A DNA stretch of 64,000 bases, from NCBI GenBank assembly GCA_963750255.1, contig CAVVPZ010000008.1:558001-622000 (forward strand), given 5' to 3'. How positions within the stretch are numbered: position 1 is the stretch's first letter; every line of letters starts with the position of its first letter. Shown here one piece after another: positions 35,160 through 44,043 of the stretch. A program made the translations under genes and the position numbers. This DNA is from DATLED01 sp963750255. GTDB lineage: Bacteria; Actinomycetota; Acidimicrobiia; Acidimicrobiales; CADCTF01. A model generated the notes under the pieces. It did no database searches. It was not told where the DNA came from and saw only the letters and a program-made list of their open reading frames with translations.

Positions 35160-36056
35160 TCATTGTCGGCCGACCCCGAGCGCGGCCAGCTTGTGCCATG
35201 ACCGCTCGACGATGGCCGGGTAGGTGTGGAGGTAGTACGGGAGGGCGGCACAGGCCTGGTTGATGGCGGCGCCGCGGCTGCGAAGTTCCGTCGCGTGATC
35301 GATGCCGAGGGTGTCGAGGAAGGCCTGGCGCGAGACGTCGTTGAACAATGGCGACCACACAACTTGGACGTCGACCGCCGGGTCGCCCGCGCACGCCGAG
35401 CCCCAGTCGAGAAGGCCGCTCAGGCGACCGGTCTGGATCAGGCAATTGCCCTCGAGGTCGCCGTGCGCCCACACCGGGTCGCGATCGAACGGCGGGGCCG
35501 CCAGCGCTTCCTCCCACACCTCGAGAGCCGCCTCGGCGTCGATGAGGTGGCCGGCGCTGGCAATGCAGTGACGGGTGGCGCGGTCGTACTCCGTCAATGG
35601 CCGGGCTCGGTTCTTCGCCGCTGGTGCCCCGGATGGGGAAACCGATTGCAGGCTGCGCACTACTGCGGCGAGATCGAGAGCGAACCGCACTGGATCGTCC
35701 ATCTGGTCGAGCGCAGCGGGCTGTCCGGGGAGCCACCGATGCACGGCCCAGGCATAGGGATAGTCACCGCCCGCCTGTCCCACGGCCACCGGCTGGGGAA
35801 CCGCCACGGGTAGTTGAGGCCCGAGGATCGGGAGCCACGTTGCTTCGAAGTCGACTTGGCCCACGGCCCAATGGATGCGGGGAAACCGGACGACGAGTTG
35901 TTCACCGAGTCGCCAGATGGCGTGATCGGTGCCCCACGGCTCGACCGTTGACAGCGGAAGGTAGGCGAGGTCCGGCATCTGGCTGGACAACAGGGCGCGC
36001 ACGACGGACTCGTCGACGCGCACCTCGTCGGCGTGCATACGGAGCGGCGCGGTCAC
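35160..36056 (-). CDS. Aminoglycoside phosphotransferase-like kinase
   Basis: GTG 36056 overlaps the stop of the nucleoside phosphorylase. About 298 residues: LPLSTVEPWGTDHAIWRLG and QLVVRFPR form the N-lobe, AWAVHRWLPG the hinge, WAHGDLEGNCLI the catalytic loop (HGD...N) and GLLDWGSACAGDPA the DxG metal motif. Close to the streptomycin/macrolide-type APH proteins found in many soil actinobacteria; real substrate unknown. Confidence 0.85.
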   Translation of the reverse strand: MTAPLRMHADEVRVDESVVRALLSSQMPDLAYLPLSTVEPWGTDHAIWRLGEQLVVRFPRIHWAVGQVDFEATWLPILGPQLPVAVPQPVAVGQAGGDYPYAWAVHRWLPGQPAALDQMDDPVRFALDLAAVVRSLQSVSPSGAPAAKNRARPLTEYDRATRHCIASAGHLIDAEAALEVWEEALAAPPFDRDPVWAHGDLEGNCLIQTGRLSGLLDWGSACAGDPAVDVQVVWSPLFNDVSRQAFLDTLGIDHATELRSRGAAINQACAALPYYLHTYPAIVERSWHKLAALGVGRQ

Positions 36057-36820
36057 AGCCGAGTGGCGAGTTCGACGGCGAGATCGAAGGTCCGAGCACG
36101 AGACGGCGAGGTTGTCCAGCTGCGCGCATCCCACGTGGTCCCGCTCAGGTCGTCGCCGCCGTAGAGCAACTGGGCGAAGCGAATGCCACGAAATCGAGCG
36201 ACGGCGAAGAACGCGGCCGCCTCCATCTCGACGACGAGGCAGCCCTCGGCGGCGCGCCGGCGTACACGCTCGCGGGTCTCGCGGTAGAGGGCGTCGGTCG
36301 TCCAGGTGGGTCCGGTGGAGTACGGCACGCCGCGTTCTTCGAGCAACGCGATTGCCGCGGCGACCCCTGCGGCATCAGCATCGACCGAGCGCGAGGGCGC
36401 CAGGTAGTGGAACGAGGTGCCCTCGTCGCGTACGGCTGAGGTCGGAACGACGATGTCGCCGGCTCCAACTTCAGGGGACAACGTGCCGCAACCACCGCAT
36501 GCCACGACCTTGCGGGCTCCCAACACGATCGCTTCTTCCAAGAACCCGGCGGCCAAGGGTGCGCCGACGCCCGGATGGAGCACGGCGACCTCCTGTCCGT
36601 GGCGTTCGATCTTCCAGATCGGATGTCGCCCGTGCGCCGCCTCGAGTTCGCCGACCTGGACGGCCTCACCGGGGAGCGCAGCCAGGATCTCGGCGTAGAA
36701 GCAGAGCACGAGGCGCTCGGGGATCGTGTCCTTCCTCGCTGCCATGGTCGACCACGGGTCGACGACGCCGACCGGGTCGGGGTCGAACTCGAGCAGCGCC
36801 AGATCGTCGTCGTCGTCCAC
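36053..36820 (-). CDS. Nucleoside phosphorylase family protein
   Basis: 256 residues from GTG 36820, chosen because LALLEFDPDPVGVVDP is the family N-terminus. ACGGCGTLSPEVGAGDIVVP is the phosphate/ribose part, ERGVPYSTGPTWTTDALYRE the base pocket and CLVVEMEAAAFFAVARFRG the ribose-binding MEAAA motif. Purine or uridine phosphorolysis is expected. Coupled to the phosphotransferase downstream, a hint of nucleoside salvage or modification. Confidence 0.85.
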   Translation of the reverse strand: MDDDDDLALLEFDPDPVGVVDPWSTMAARKDTIPERLVLCFYAEILAALPGEAVQVGELEAAHGRHPIWKIERHGQEVAVLHPGVGAPLAAGFLEEAIVLGARKVVACGGCGTLSPEVGAGDIVVPTSAVRDEGTSFHYLAPSRSVDADAAGVAAAIALLEERGVPYSTGPTWTTDALYRETRERVRRRAAEGCLVVEMEAAAFFAVARFRGIRFAQLLYGGDDLSGTTWDARSWTTSPSRARTFDLAVELATRL

Positions 36821-36863
36821 CCCGCCACTTTCGTCTCCGCCGCCCGCCGCCGCCACCGGATTC

Positions 36864-36912
36864 GTTCTGGGCGCATTTGTCCACGCAGTGGCTACACAAA
36901 GGCGCCCAGAAC
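36864..36912. terminator. Hairpin with 11-bp stem between two minus-strand genes
   Basis: GTTCTGGGCGC and GCGCCCAGAAC with a 27-base spacer that adds TTTGT/ACAAA pairing. It lies just downstream of the DUF5655 gene and upstream of the phosphorylase, so it may terminate the former. No clear T-run. Confidence 0.5.
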
Positions 36913-36921
36913 CGAGGAGGA

Positions 36922-37344
36922 TCAGGATTCGGCCAGCGCGTAGGCCTCGACAAGCATCGCGGCCAGGCGGTGGTCGAACGCCTCGGCCGAGGCGACGTTG
37001 GCCACGTGGTAGTAGCGCCCCCCATAGGGCATGACCTTGCGGGTGATCGTCGGATGCCGGGCCTCGTGGGCGAGGCTGAACGACACCGCCACCCACCGTT
37101 GCATCGGACGGAGTTCGGCGAACTTACGCGGCCGCTTCAAGAAAATGCCGACCGAGACGGGCTCGACATGGATCGGGCCAGCGCCGGCGGCCGCGAGCGC
37201 GGCCATGACGGCGTCGAACACGGGGCGCTCGTGGGGTGGGCCAGTCGAGAAGTAGTCGTCGAGGGTCATCGCCGGGGCGCACTCGTGACCTTGCCTGGCC
37301 CGGGCGAACCTGCGCCCGCAGGCTGGACAGTCCCATCCCTCCAC
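36922..37344 (-). CDS. DUF5655 domain protein with zinc-finger-like N-terminus
   Basis: 140 residues. WDCPACGRRFARARQGHEC supplies C-x2-C...H-x-C ligands, and IHVEPVSVGIFLKRPRKFAE plus VAVSFSLAHEARHPTITRKV are typical of the DUF5655 family. Function unknown. Divergent from the carbonic anhydrase. Confidence 0.75.
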   Translation of the reverse strand: MEGWDCPACGRRFARARQGHECAPAMTLDDYFSTGPPHERPVFDAVMAALAAAGAGPIHVEPVSVGIFLKRPRKFAELRPMQRWVAVSFSLAHEARHPTITRKVMPYGGRYYHVANVASAEAFDHRLAAMLVEAYALAES

Positions 37345-37401
37345 CCGACCAGTGTCGCATCGTGTTCGAGTACCAGGCGAGAGGCCATACGATCCTCGGC
37401 G

Positions 37402-37899
37402 ATGTCGCTCCTCCTTCCCTCCCTCCTGGCCGCCAATGATGAGTACCAGCGCGACAAGTTCCGCCCCGTGCTGCGTACTCCCCGCCCCTCAGGACAACTC
37501 GTGCTGTTGTCCTGCATGGACGCCCGGCTCGACCTGTTCCGTGCGCTCGGTCTCGAGGTCGGACAAGCCCACGTACTGCGCAACGCCGGCGGACGGGCGA
37601 CGCCCGACGCCATTCGCTCTCTGGTGGTCTCGACCCACCTGCTCGACACTCGCGAGATCGGCGTGCTCCATCACTCCGACTGCGGCCTCGAAGGGGTAAC
37701 CCAAGACGCCATCGCCGAGCGAACCGGGGTCGACGACGTCGACTTCCTCGCGTTCGAACACGTCGATCAGAGCGTGATCGAAGACGTCGCCGCCATCCGG
37801 GGTTACGGCAAGCTGCCGGACGGGACCATGGTGTGGGGCGCCGTCTACGAAGTCGACAGCGGCGCCGTGCGCGTCGTCAGCGAGCCGGCCCCGGCCTGA
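37402..37899 (+). CDS. Beta-carbonic anhydrase family protein
   Basis: 165 residues. The zinc site is visible: Cys-Asp-Arg in LLSCMDARLDLF, His and Cys in GVLHHSDCGLEGVT. AHVLRNAGGRATPDAIRSL is the conserved loop. Smaller than typical beta enzymes and of the Rv1284 type. It hydrates CO2 to bicarbonate. Converges with the epimerase gene by overlapping its 3' end (37877-37899). Confidence 0.88.
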   Translation: MSLLLPSLLAANDEYQRDKFRPVLRTPRPSGQLVLLSCMDARLDLFRALGLEVGQAHVLRNAGGRATPDAIRSLVVSTHLLDTREIGVLHHSDCGLEGVTQDAIAERTGVDDVDFLAFEHVDQSVIEDVAAIRGYGKLPDGTMVWGAVYEVDSGAVRVVSEPAPA

Positions 37900-38951
37900 C
37901 GCTGTCTCGGAGGGGTGCGGTCGAGAACTCCTCGATCCCAGCCGCGAAGGGCACGCTGGCGCGAAAGCCGAGCACGTTTGCGGCCCGCTCAGGCGACGCG
38001 ACGACGTGGCGGACATCGCCGAGTCGATAGTCGCCGGTCACGATGGGAACCAAGCCCCCTGGCGTGCAGCGAGCCAGCGCGCCGGCCAGGTCGCCGACCG
38101 TGTGGGGTTCACCTGATGCCACGTTGAAGGCGCCCACGACGTCACCCGGCGCCGTGAGCGCGGCGATGTTGGCCGAGGCGACGTCGCGCGACGTGGACAA
38201 AGTCGCGGCGCTGACCCCCGTCTTCGAAGACACGTGGCGCCTGGCCCGACTCGAGCGCGGAGCGAAAGATCGACGCCACCCCCGCATACGGGGTGTCCCT
38301 CGGCATCCGCGGTCCGTAGACGTTGTGATAGCGCAGCGCAACGACCGAGGCGCCGGACTCCCGTCCGAACGCGGCGCACAGGTGCTCTTGGTGCAACTTG
38401 GTGGCGGCATAGACGTTGCGCGGGTCGACGGGAGCGCCCTCGTCGACGAGTTCTGCAACCAGATCGGCTCCGCACACCGGGCACGGGGGTTCGAAGCGGC
38501 CGGTGTCGAGGGAGGTGGTGAGACGCGGACCGGGGCGGACGATGCCGTGCTCGACGCACCGATAGCGGCCCTCGCCGTAGACCACCATGCTGCTGGCCAG
38601 AACCAGGCGCCCGGAAAACCCGACGCGGTGGAGCTGGGCGAGCAGCACGGCCGTGCCGACGTCGTTGTCTCGCACGTAGGCGGTGACGTCGCTGAAGTCG
38701 ACGCCGAGTCCGACGCGAGAGGCCTGGTGGCACACGGCGTCTATCCCGTCGCCGATCGCTTCCGACACGCCGGCAGGATCGGTCACGTCGGCTTGGACGA
38801 GGTGGACGTCGTCGTGCAGATAGTCCGGACGCACGACATGGGCGGCCGAATCGAACGAGTCGAGGATGACGACCTCGTCTCCCCGGACCCGCAACGCATC
38901 GACGACGAAGGACCCGATGAAGCCGGCGCCTCCGGTGACGAGGACCCTCAC
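37877..38951 (-). CDS. NAD-dependent epimerase/dehydratase (frameshifted)
   Basis: From GTG 38951: VRVLVTGGAGFIGSFVVDAL is the NAD motif, LASSMVVYGEGRY the Ser strand, and VYAATKLHQEHLCAAF the YxxxK. A PCPVCGAD insertion with two cysteines before the active-site Tyr is a mark of an actinobacterial sugar-nucleotide epimerase subgroup. After DFVHV a +1 shift in a CGCGCG tract near 38190 leads to RDVASANIAALTAPGDVVGA and the end. Coupled (GTGA) to the histidine kinase; probably makes a nucleotide sugar for the GT genes nearby. Confidence 0.85.
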
Positions 38952-40093
38952 GGCGCCAGCAACGGCAGTCGGACCGTGAAGCGACACCCGCCCATCTCGT
39001 TGCGCACGGCGATGGCTCCCTCGTGAGCCTCGACGAGGCCCCGGGCGATGGCCAAGCCGAGTCCTGCACCACCGGGACTCGTCGGCGACCGCGCCGAGTC
39101 GCCGCTGTAGGCGAGGTCGAACACGCGCTCGAGGTCGGCCTCAGGGATGCCGCCACAGGTGTCGCTCACCTCGACCAAGGCCTCGTCACCGTCGGTGCGG
39201 GCGTTGACGACGACCGTGCCGTCGGTGGGTGTATGACGAATGGCGTTGTCGAGCAGGTTGCGTAGGACCCGCAACACCTCCGGCGTCGACAGCCAGAGCC
39301 GGGGATCCTGGCCGTCGACGCGGCCCTCGAGTCGGACCCCCTTCGCCGCCGCGACCGGTGCGGCGCCAGCGAGGGCATCGGACAGCAGGTCGCCGAGGAG
39401 CACCGACTCGGGCCGTAGTTGGAGGGCTCCGGCATGGATCCGGCTCAGTTCGAACAAGTCGTCAACGAGACCCGAGAGGCGGTCACTCTCCTCGCGAATG
39501 GTGCGGTGGTAGCGGGCGACTGTCACCGGGTCGTCGACGACCCCGTCCTCCAGCGCCTCGACGAGTGCCCGGATCCCGGCCAAAGGGGTACGAAGGTCGT
39601 GGGACACCCAAGCCACCAACTCACGGCGCGAGGACTCGAGGGCGCGCTCGCTCTCGCGTGCCTGTTCCAGCCGTCTCGACATCTCCTCGAGGTCGGTGCG
39701 GAGGCGCTGCAGTTCAACCGGATCGTCGCTGACGAGGGTCGCAGTCGATCCGTCCGGCGCCGTCGTCCCAAGCCGGACGGCGAAGGCTGACAACGAACGT
39801 GTGGCCGCCGCGATTCGGCGACCCAAAGCCACTGCCATCACGACGGCGACGAGGCCGGCGGCGGCGAGTACGACGAGGAGGGCGCGAAGGTCGTGGGCCG
39901 AGATGAACATCGCCGAGGCCGCCGCGATGGCGCCGGCGGCCGTGGCCACCACCACGGTCAGGCAGGCGGCGATGACCTGGACCTGCACGGAACGGCGACG
40001 GAGGGCGAGCAGCACCAGACCTCCGACCAGACCGCTGCCGGCAGCGGCGGCGGCCGAGAGCGCCACGAGTTGAAGCGCGTCGCTGAGGCTCAC
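38948..40093 (-). CDS. Sensor histidine kinase
   Basis: 381 residues from GTG 40093. About four N-terminal membrane helices (LVALSAAAAAGSGLVGGLVL, VIAACLTVVVATAAGAIAA, LRALLVVLAAAGLVAVVMAV), coiled linker, then the H-box VAWVSHDLRTPLAG, N-box RNLLDNAIRHTP, and G-boxes EVSDTCGGIPEADLERVF and GGAGLGLAIARGLVEAH. No extracytoplasmic sensor domain of size, so it may sense within the membrane. Overlaps the response regulator stop, forming a two-component operon. Confidence 0.92.
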   Translation of the reverse strand: MSLSDALQLVALSAAAAAGSGLVGGLVLLALRRRSVQVQVIAACLTVVVATAAGAIAAASAMFISAHDLRALLVVLAAAGLVAVVMAVALGRRIAAATRSLSAFAVRLGTTAPDGSTATLVSDDPVELQRLRTDLEEMSRRLEQARESERALESSRRELVAWVSHDLRTPLAGIRALVEALEDGVVDDPVTVARYHRTIREESDRLSGLVDDLFELSRIHAGALQLRPESVLLGDLLSDALAGAAPVAAAKGVRLEGRVDGQDPRLWLSTPEVLRVLRNLLDNAIRHTPTDGTVVVNARTDGDEALVEVSDTCGGIPEADLERVFDLAYSGDSARSPTSPGGAGLGLAIARGLVEAHEGAIAVRNEMGGCRFTVRLPLLAP

Positions 40094-40809
40094 GCTTGAG
40101 CTCCTTTGGAGGTCGGATGTTCGAATCGGTAGCCGACGCCCCACACCGTCGAGAGTCGCCGGGGCTGCGACGGGTCGACCTCGATCTTCTCCCGCAACCG
40201 GCGCACGTGCACCGTCACCGTGGAGGTGTCGCCGTACGTGTAGCCCCACACGTGCTCGAGGAGCTCCTCGCGCCGGAAGACCTGGCCGGGTCGGCGCATG
40301 AGGAAGACCAGCAGGTCGAATTCGCGGGCCGTCAACACCACCGCTTCACTCGCTCGCCACACCTGATGCGCGGCGACATCGACTCGAAGGTCGTCAGATT
40401 CGAGCTGCCCACCGCGAGGAAGCGACGTGTCGGTGGTCGCCGACGCCCGCCGGAGCACGGCCCGCACGCGGGCCACCACCTCGCGAGGTGAGAACGGCTT
40501 GGCCACGTAGTCGTCGGCGCCGAGTTCGAGCCCGAGGATGCGATCACTCTCTTCGCCCCGCGCCGTCAACATGATCACCGGTATGGGCGCCACTGCCCGC
40601 AGCCGCCGGCAGACCTCGAGGCCGTCGATTCCAGGCAGCATCAGATCGAGGACCACGAGATCCGGAAGGTCGGCGAGCGCGCGAGCCAGCGCGTCGGCGC
40701 CGTCGCCCGAGGTCTCCACGACATACCCCTCGCGTTCGAGGTAGCGCCCGAGGACCTCGGCGACGTTGGGGTCGTCGTCGACCACGAGGATGTGCGCGGG
40801 CTCGCTCAC
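40090..40809 (-). CDS. OmpR/PhoB-family response regulator
   Basis: 239 residues. ILVVDDDPNVAEVLGRYLE gives the acidic pocket, VVLDLMLPGIDGLEV the phosphorylated Asp, VIMLTARGEESDRI the Thr and DDYVAKPFSPREV the Lys. The C-terminal winged helix has LTAREFDLLVFLMRRPGQVF and VTVHVRRLREKIE. Start GTG 40809 overlaps the GT-C gene stop. It probably regulates the surrounding glycan genes. Confidence 0.93.
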   Translation of the reverse strand: MSEPAHILVVDDDPNVAEVLGRYLEREGYVVETSGDGADALARALADLPDLVVLDLMLPGIDGLEVCRRLRAVAPIPVIMLTARGEESDRILGLELGADDYVAKPFSPREVVARVRAVLRRASATTDTSLPRGGQLESDDLRVDVAAHQVWRASEAVVLTAREFDLLVFLMRRPGQVFRREELLEHVWGYTYGDTSTVTVHVRRLREKIEVDPSQPRRLSTVWGVGYRFEHPTSKGAQA

Positions 40810-42074
40810 CACGGGCTCCGCAACATCACCTGGAGGCCGAGGCCAGTCACCGCGTTTGCGGCCAACCACGGCCGAGGCGACCGGACAGCGACCGCGGCCA
40901 CGGCGAGCCACGGAACGAACGGGAGCCAGATGCGTTCGACCTCTCCCTTGGAGAATCCGGAGAGGTCGGCAACGACGAGGGCGGCGGCCGCGCCCAACAC
41001 CAGTGGCAACGCCGGATGACGGCGCCGGATCTCCGCTGCGCCCGCGAGCGCGGCGGGGCCGACGGCAACGGCCAGCGCCGCCAGGTTGGCGACGGCGAAG
41101 AATACGAAGGGCCGGCGGCTGGCGACGCCGGCGAGTTGCAGGTCTCTGGTGGCGGCGAGACCCGCCGGCCACCAGAAACCCGTGAGGGCGAACACCGCGA
41201 GCATCGCGCCAGCGACGGCGATCACCGTCGCGATCGCGAGCGGTCGGTGGCGCACAACGGCGACCGTGATCGCCACCGTTCCGAGCAGCACCAAGCCGTA
41301 CGAGAGAAGGGCGAGTGCGCCGAAGAGCGCGCCCGACCCGACCGCCATCGCCAAACGTCGTCGCCCGGACCCCCTCGGCGACGTAGCGAGTACGGCGAGG
41401 GCGACGGCCGCGGCCCCGACCCCGGCAAAGAAGGCGTCGGCGGTGGTGGCCACCCAAACCGCCGCCGGGGAGAGAGCGAGGAAGGGCGCCACCGACCGGG
41501 CCGCCTTCTCGCCGGCCAGGTCGCGCACGGCCACGAGCACGGCCGCGAGCCCGAGCGCGGCGAGCGTCAGGACCAACGCTGCAGCGAATCCCGCCCCGCC
41601 GAGACCGATGCGGTCGAGAAACCAGAGCACCAGCACCATGCCGGGCGGGTGGCCCTTCACGTGGGTCGGGTAGCTGTCGAGTCGCTCGACGAACGAGGCG
41701 AGGAACGCGGCCGGACGCCCAACGCGGTCCACGGCGACGAGGTACTCGTAGCGCGTCGCCAAGGGTGCAGCCACGGCCGACCACCCGTCGGACGCAGCCA
41801 GCGCCACCGTCCACGCCAGCGCGCTCATGGCCGTGGCCGCCGTCAGCAGCGACCAGCGAAATTGGCGCGCTGCCACCGGACCGAAGGCGATCACGGCGGC
41901 GGCAAGGCCGGCAGCAGGAGCGAGTCGCCAGCTGAACGACGGTCGCTGCCACGTGCCGACGAAGGGCGGGGCGTTGACGTGGATGCGCGGGTCGGCAGCC
42001 ACAACTCCGTGACCCCAGACGGCGACGGCCACGACGCCGGCGGCGACGGCAGCGACGACGAGGGCGGGGCGCAT
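40806..42074 (-). CDS. Polytopic membrane glycosyltransferase-like protein (GT-C)
   Basis: 422 residues from ATG 42074, with ten or more hydrophobic helices (VVAAVAAGVVAVAVWGHGV, FAAALVLTLAALGLAAVLVA, LFGALALLSYGLVLLGTVAI). SYPTHVKGHPPGMVLVLWFL resembles the periplasmic loop of GT-C dolichyl-/polyprenyl-phosphate-sugar transferases. First gene of the operon GT-C, regulator, kinase, epimerase, so a role in cell-surface glycan assembly is likely. Confidence 0.7.
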   Translation of the reverse strand: MRPALVVAAVAAGVVAVAVWGHGVVAADPRIHVNAPPFVGTWQRPSFSWRLAPAAGLAAAVIAFGPVAARQFRWSLLTAATAMSALAWTVALAASDGWSAVAAPLATRYEYLVAVDRVGRPAAFLASFVERLDSYPTHVKGHPPGMVLVLWFLDRIGLGGAGFAAALVLTLAALGLAAVLVAVRDLAGEKAARSVAPFLALSPAAVWVATTADAFFAGVGAAAVALAVLATSPRGSGRRRLAMAVGSGALFGALALLSYGLVLLGTVAITVAVVRHRPLAIATVIAVAGAMLAVFALTGFWWPAGLAATRDLQLAGVASRRPFVFFAVANLAALAVAVGPAALAGAAEIRRRHPALPLVLGAAAALVVADLSGFSKGEVERIWLPFVPWLAVAAVAVRSPRPWLAANAVTGLGLQVMLRSPW

Positions 42075-42189
42075 CCCGCCGAAGAGTACGGCCCGCCCAG
42101 CGCCTCGATGCCCGGAGACGACAGAGTTTCGAGATCCGTAAGGCGATCCATGGTGTGTTGTGGCATCCCGCTGGTTACGGTCGGCGGAG

Positions 42190-42831
42190 ATGCCCGACGT
42201 GATCCTGCCCGTGCTCGACGAGGCCGCCGCCTTGCCCTGGGTCTTGGCACGGATCCCGATCGGGTACCGGGCCATCGTGGTCGACAACGGGTCGAGCGAC
42301 GACTCGGCCGGCATCGCCGCCTCGCTCGGCGCACTGGTGATCGCCGAGCCGCAGCGCGGGTTCGGCGCCGCCTGCTGGGCGGGACTCTTGGCCGCGACCG
42401 ACGATGTCGTCTGCTTCGTCGACGCAGATGGTTCTATCGATCCCGGCGACCTCCCCATGGTCGCGGATCCGGTCACGCGGGGGACGTCTGACCTCGTGCT
42501 CGCCGCCCGGCGCCCGACGAGCCGTCGCGCCTGGCCCGTCCACGCCCGGGCCGCCAACCGATTGTTGGCCTGGGAACTCCGGCGTCGCACGTCGCTCGAC
42601 CTGCGTGACCTGGGACCGATGCGGTCGGCGAGGCGTGAGGCCCTGGTCGATCTCGGTATCGTCGACCGGCGTTTCGGTTGGCCTCTGGAGATGGTGTTGC
42701 GAGCGGCGGCCGCAGGCTGGCGAATCGACGAGGTGGTGGCCGACTATCACCCTCGCGAAGGTCGGTCGAAGGTCACCGGCACCGTCCGGGGAACGGTGCG
42801 AGCCGTGCGCGACATGGCCGCGGTGCTCTGA
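42190..42831 (+). CDS. Family 2 glycosyltransferase
   Basis: 213 residues from ATG 42190. DVILPVLDEAAALPWVLARI is the nucleotide-binding opening, IVVDNGSSDDSAG and CFVDADGSIDPGDLP carry the DxD motif. Short, like the TIGR04283/DPM1 group that hands sugars to small or lipid acceptors. First gene of a tightly packed five-gene operon and divergent from the GT-C/kinase operon. Confidence 0.85.
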   Translation: MPDVILPVLDEAAALPWVLARIPIGYRAIVVDNGSSDDSAGIAASLGALVIAEPQRGFGAACWAGLLAATDDVVCFVDADGSIDPGDLPMVADPVTRGTSDLVLAARRPTSRRAWPVHARAANRLLAWELRRRTSLDLRDLGPMRSARREALVDLGIVDRRFGWPLEMVLRAAAAGWRIDEVVADYHPREGRSKVTGTVRGTVRAVRDMAAVL

Positions 42832-42832
42832 G

Positions 42833-43465
42833 GTGAGCCACGTACTCGTGATGGCGAAGTCGCCCGTGCCTGGTCGGGTGAAGACGCGTCTGTGTCCGCC
42901 CTGCACGCCGGTGGAGGCGGCCGCAATTGCCACCGCCGCCTTGGCGGACACCCTCGAGGCCGCCCTTTCGGCCCAAGCCGAGCGCTACTTGCTCGCTCTC
43001 GATGGTGAGCCTGGTCCGTGGATACCCGATGGGTTCGAGGTGTTTCCCCAGGTGTCGGGATCGTTCGATCACCGCCTGGCGGCGGCCTGGCAACGGTCCG
43101 GCGGTCCTGGGGTGCAGATCGGCATGGATACTCCTCAGGTGTCAGGTCGCGACCTCGATGGGGCATTGGCTGCCCTCGAAGGTGGAGCCGACGCGGTTCT
43201 CGGTACAGCCGACGACGGCGGCTGGTGGCTCATCGGATTGCGCCGCCCCGACCCTGGCGTGTTCCTCGGCGTGCCGATGAGCACGACCGAGACCGGGGCT
43301 GCGCAACACCGCCGGTTGCTCGAACTCGGCTTGCAGACCGTTGACGTCGGCAACCAACGCGACGTCGACACCTTCCACGACGCGATGGCCGTCGCCCAGA
43401 CGGTGCCCGGGTCGCGCTTCGCCGAGGCAGTGCGCGCCGTTGCGCTTGCCGGGCAGTTGCGGTGA
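42833..43465 (+). CDS. TIGR04282/DUF2064 nucleotidyl-glycosyltransferase-like protein
   Basis: 210 residues from GTG 42833. VLVMAKSPVPGRVKTRLCPP is the signature N-terminus; GPGVQIGMDTPQVSGRDLDG and VLGTADDGGWWLIGLRRPDP carry the conserved acidic residues. The family is annotated as arsenosugar-type glycosyltransferase or CofC-like nucleotidyltransferase, and is often next to a small GT2, as here. Actual product unknown. Confidence 0.82.
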   Translation: MSHVLVMAKSPVPGRVKTRLCPPCTPVEAAAIATAALADTLEAALSAQAERYLLALDGEPGPWIPDGFEVFPQVSGSFDHRLAAAWQRSGGPGVQIGMDTPQVSGRDLDGALAALEGGADAVLGTADDGGWWLIGLRRPDPGVFLGVPMSTTETGAAQHRRLLELGLQTVDVGNQRDVDTFHDAMAVAQTVPGSRFAEAVRAVALAGQLR

Positions 43466-44043
43466 GCCTCGTCCTCGAACTCGAAACCGGCGCCAAGGTC
43501 GACTTCCCGGTAGAGCGTTGGTACGCAGAGCCGTCCGCCGAGGAGCAGGAACTTCTCGACGGCTTGGATGGCCCGGTGCTCGATGTCGGCTGCGGCCCGG
43601 GCCGACACGTGCTGGCGCTCAACCGCCGCGGAGTGATCGCACTCGGCATTGACGCTTCGCCCGTTGCCGTCGCCCTGGCCCGCCAACGGGGGGCGGCGGT
43701 GATGGAGCGGTCGGTGTTCGACCGCGTCCCCGGCACGGGGCGGTGGGGTGCGGCGCTGCTCCTCGACGGCAACATCGGGATCGGCGGAGACCCGGTGGCC
43801 CTCCTCCGGAGACTGCGCCGGCTACTGCGGCCTGGCGGCATCGCTGCCGTCGAGGTCGAGGCGCCTGGCCTCGGCGTCGAGTCGCTCGACGCCCGGCTCG
43901 ATGATGGCCTGGCCCGTAGCGCTTGGTTCCGCTGGGCACGGGTCGGAGCGGACGGACTTGATGATGTGGCTGCCGGCGCCAACCTCATCGTCGATTGCTC
44001 GTGGGAGGTGGCCGGCCGGTGGTTCGCCCGGTTGCGCAGCTGA
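43462..44043 (+). CDS. Class I SAM-dependent methyltransferase
   Basis: 193 residues, start overlapping the previous stop (GTGA). PVLDVGCGPGRHVLALNRRG is motif I, LGIDASPVAVALARQRGA motif II. The acceptor is unknown, but the company of two sugar transferases suggests a glycan or lipid acceptor. Its end overlaps the start region of the molybdenum protein. Confidence 0.8.
   Translation: MSLVLELETGAKVDFPVERWYAEPSAEEQELLDGLDGPVLDVGCGPGRHVLALNRRGVIALGIDASPVAVALARQRGAAVMERSVFDRVPGTGRWGAALLLDGNIGIGGDPVALLRRLRRLLRPGGIAAVEVEAPGLGVESLDARLDDGLARSAWFRWARVGADGLDDVAAGANLIVDCSWEVAGRWFARLRS

Noticed and set aside
41016..42491. A 491-codon plus-strand frame
   Set aside because: Antisense to the GT-C membrane protein; composition is Arg/Glu/Gly without any motif.
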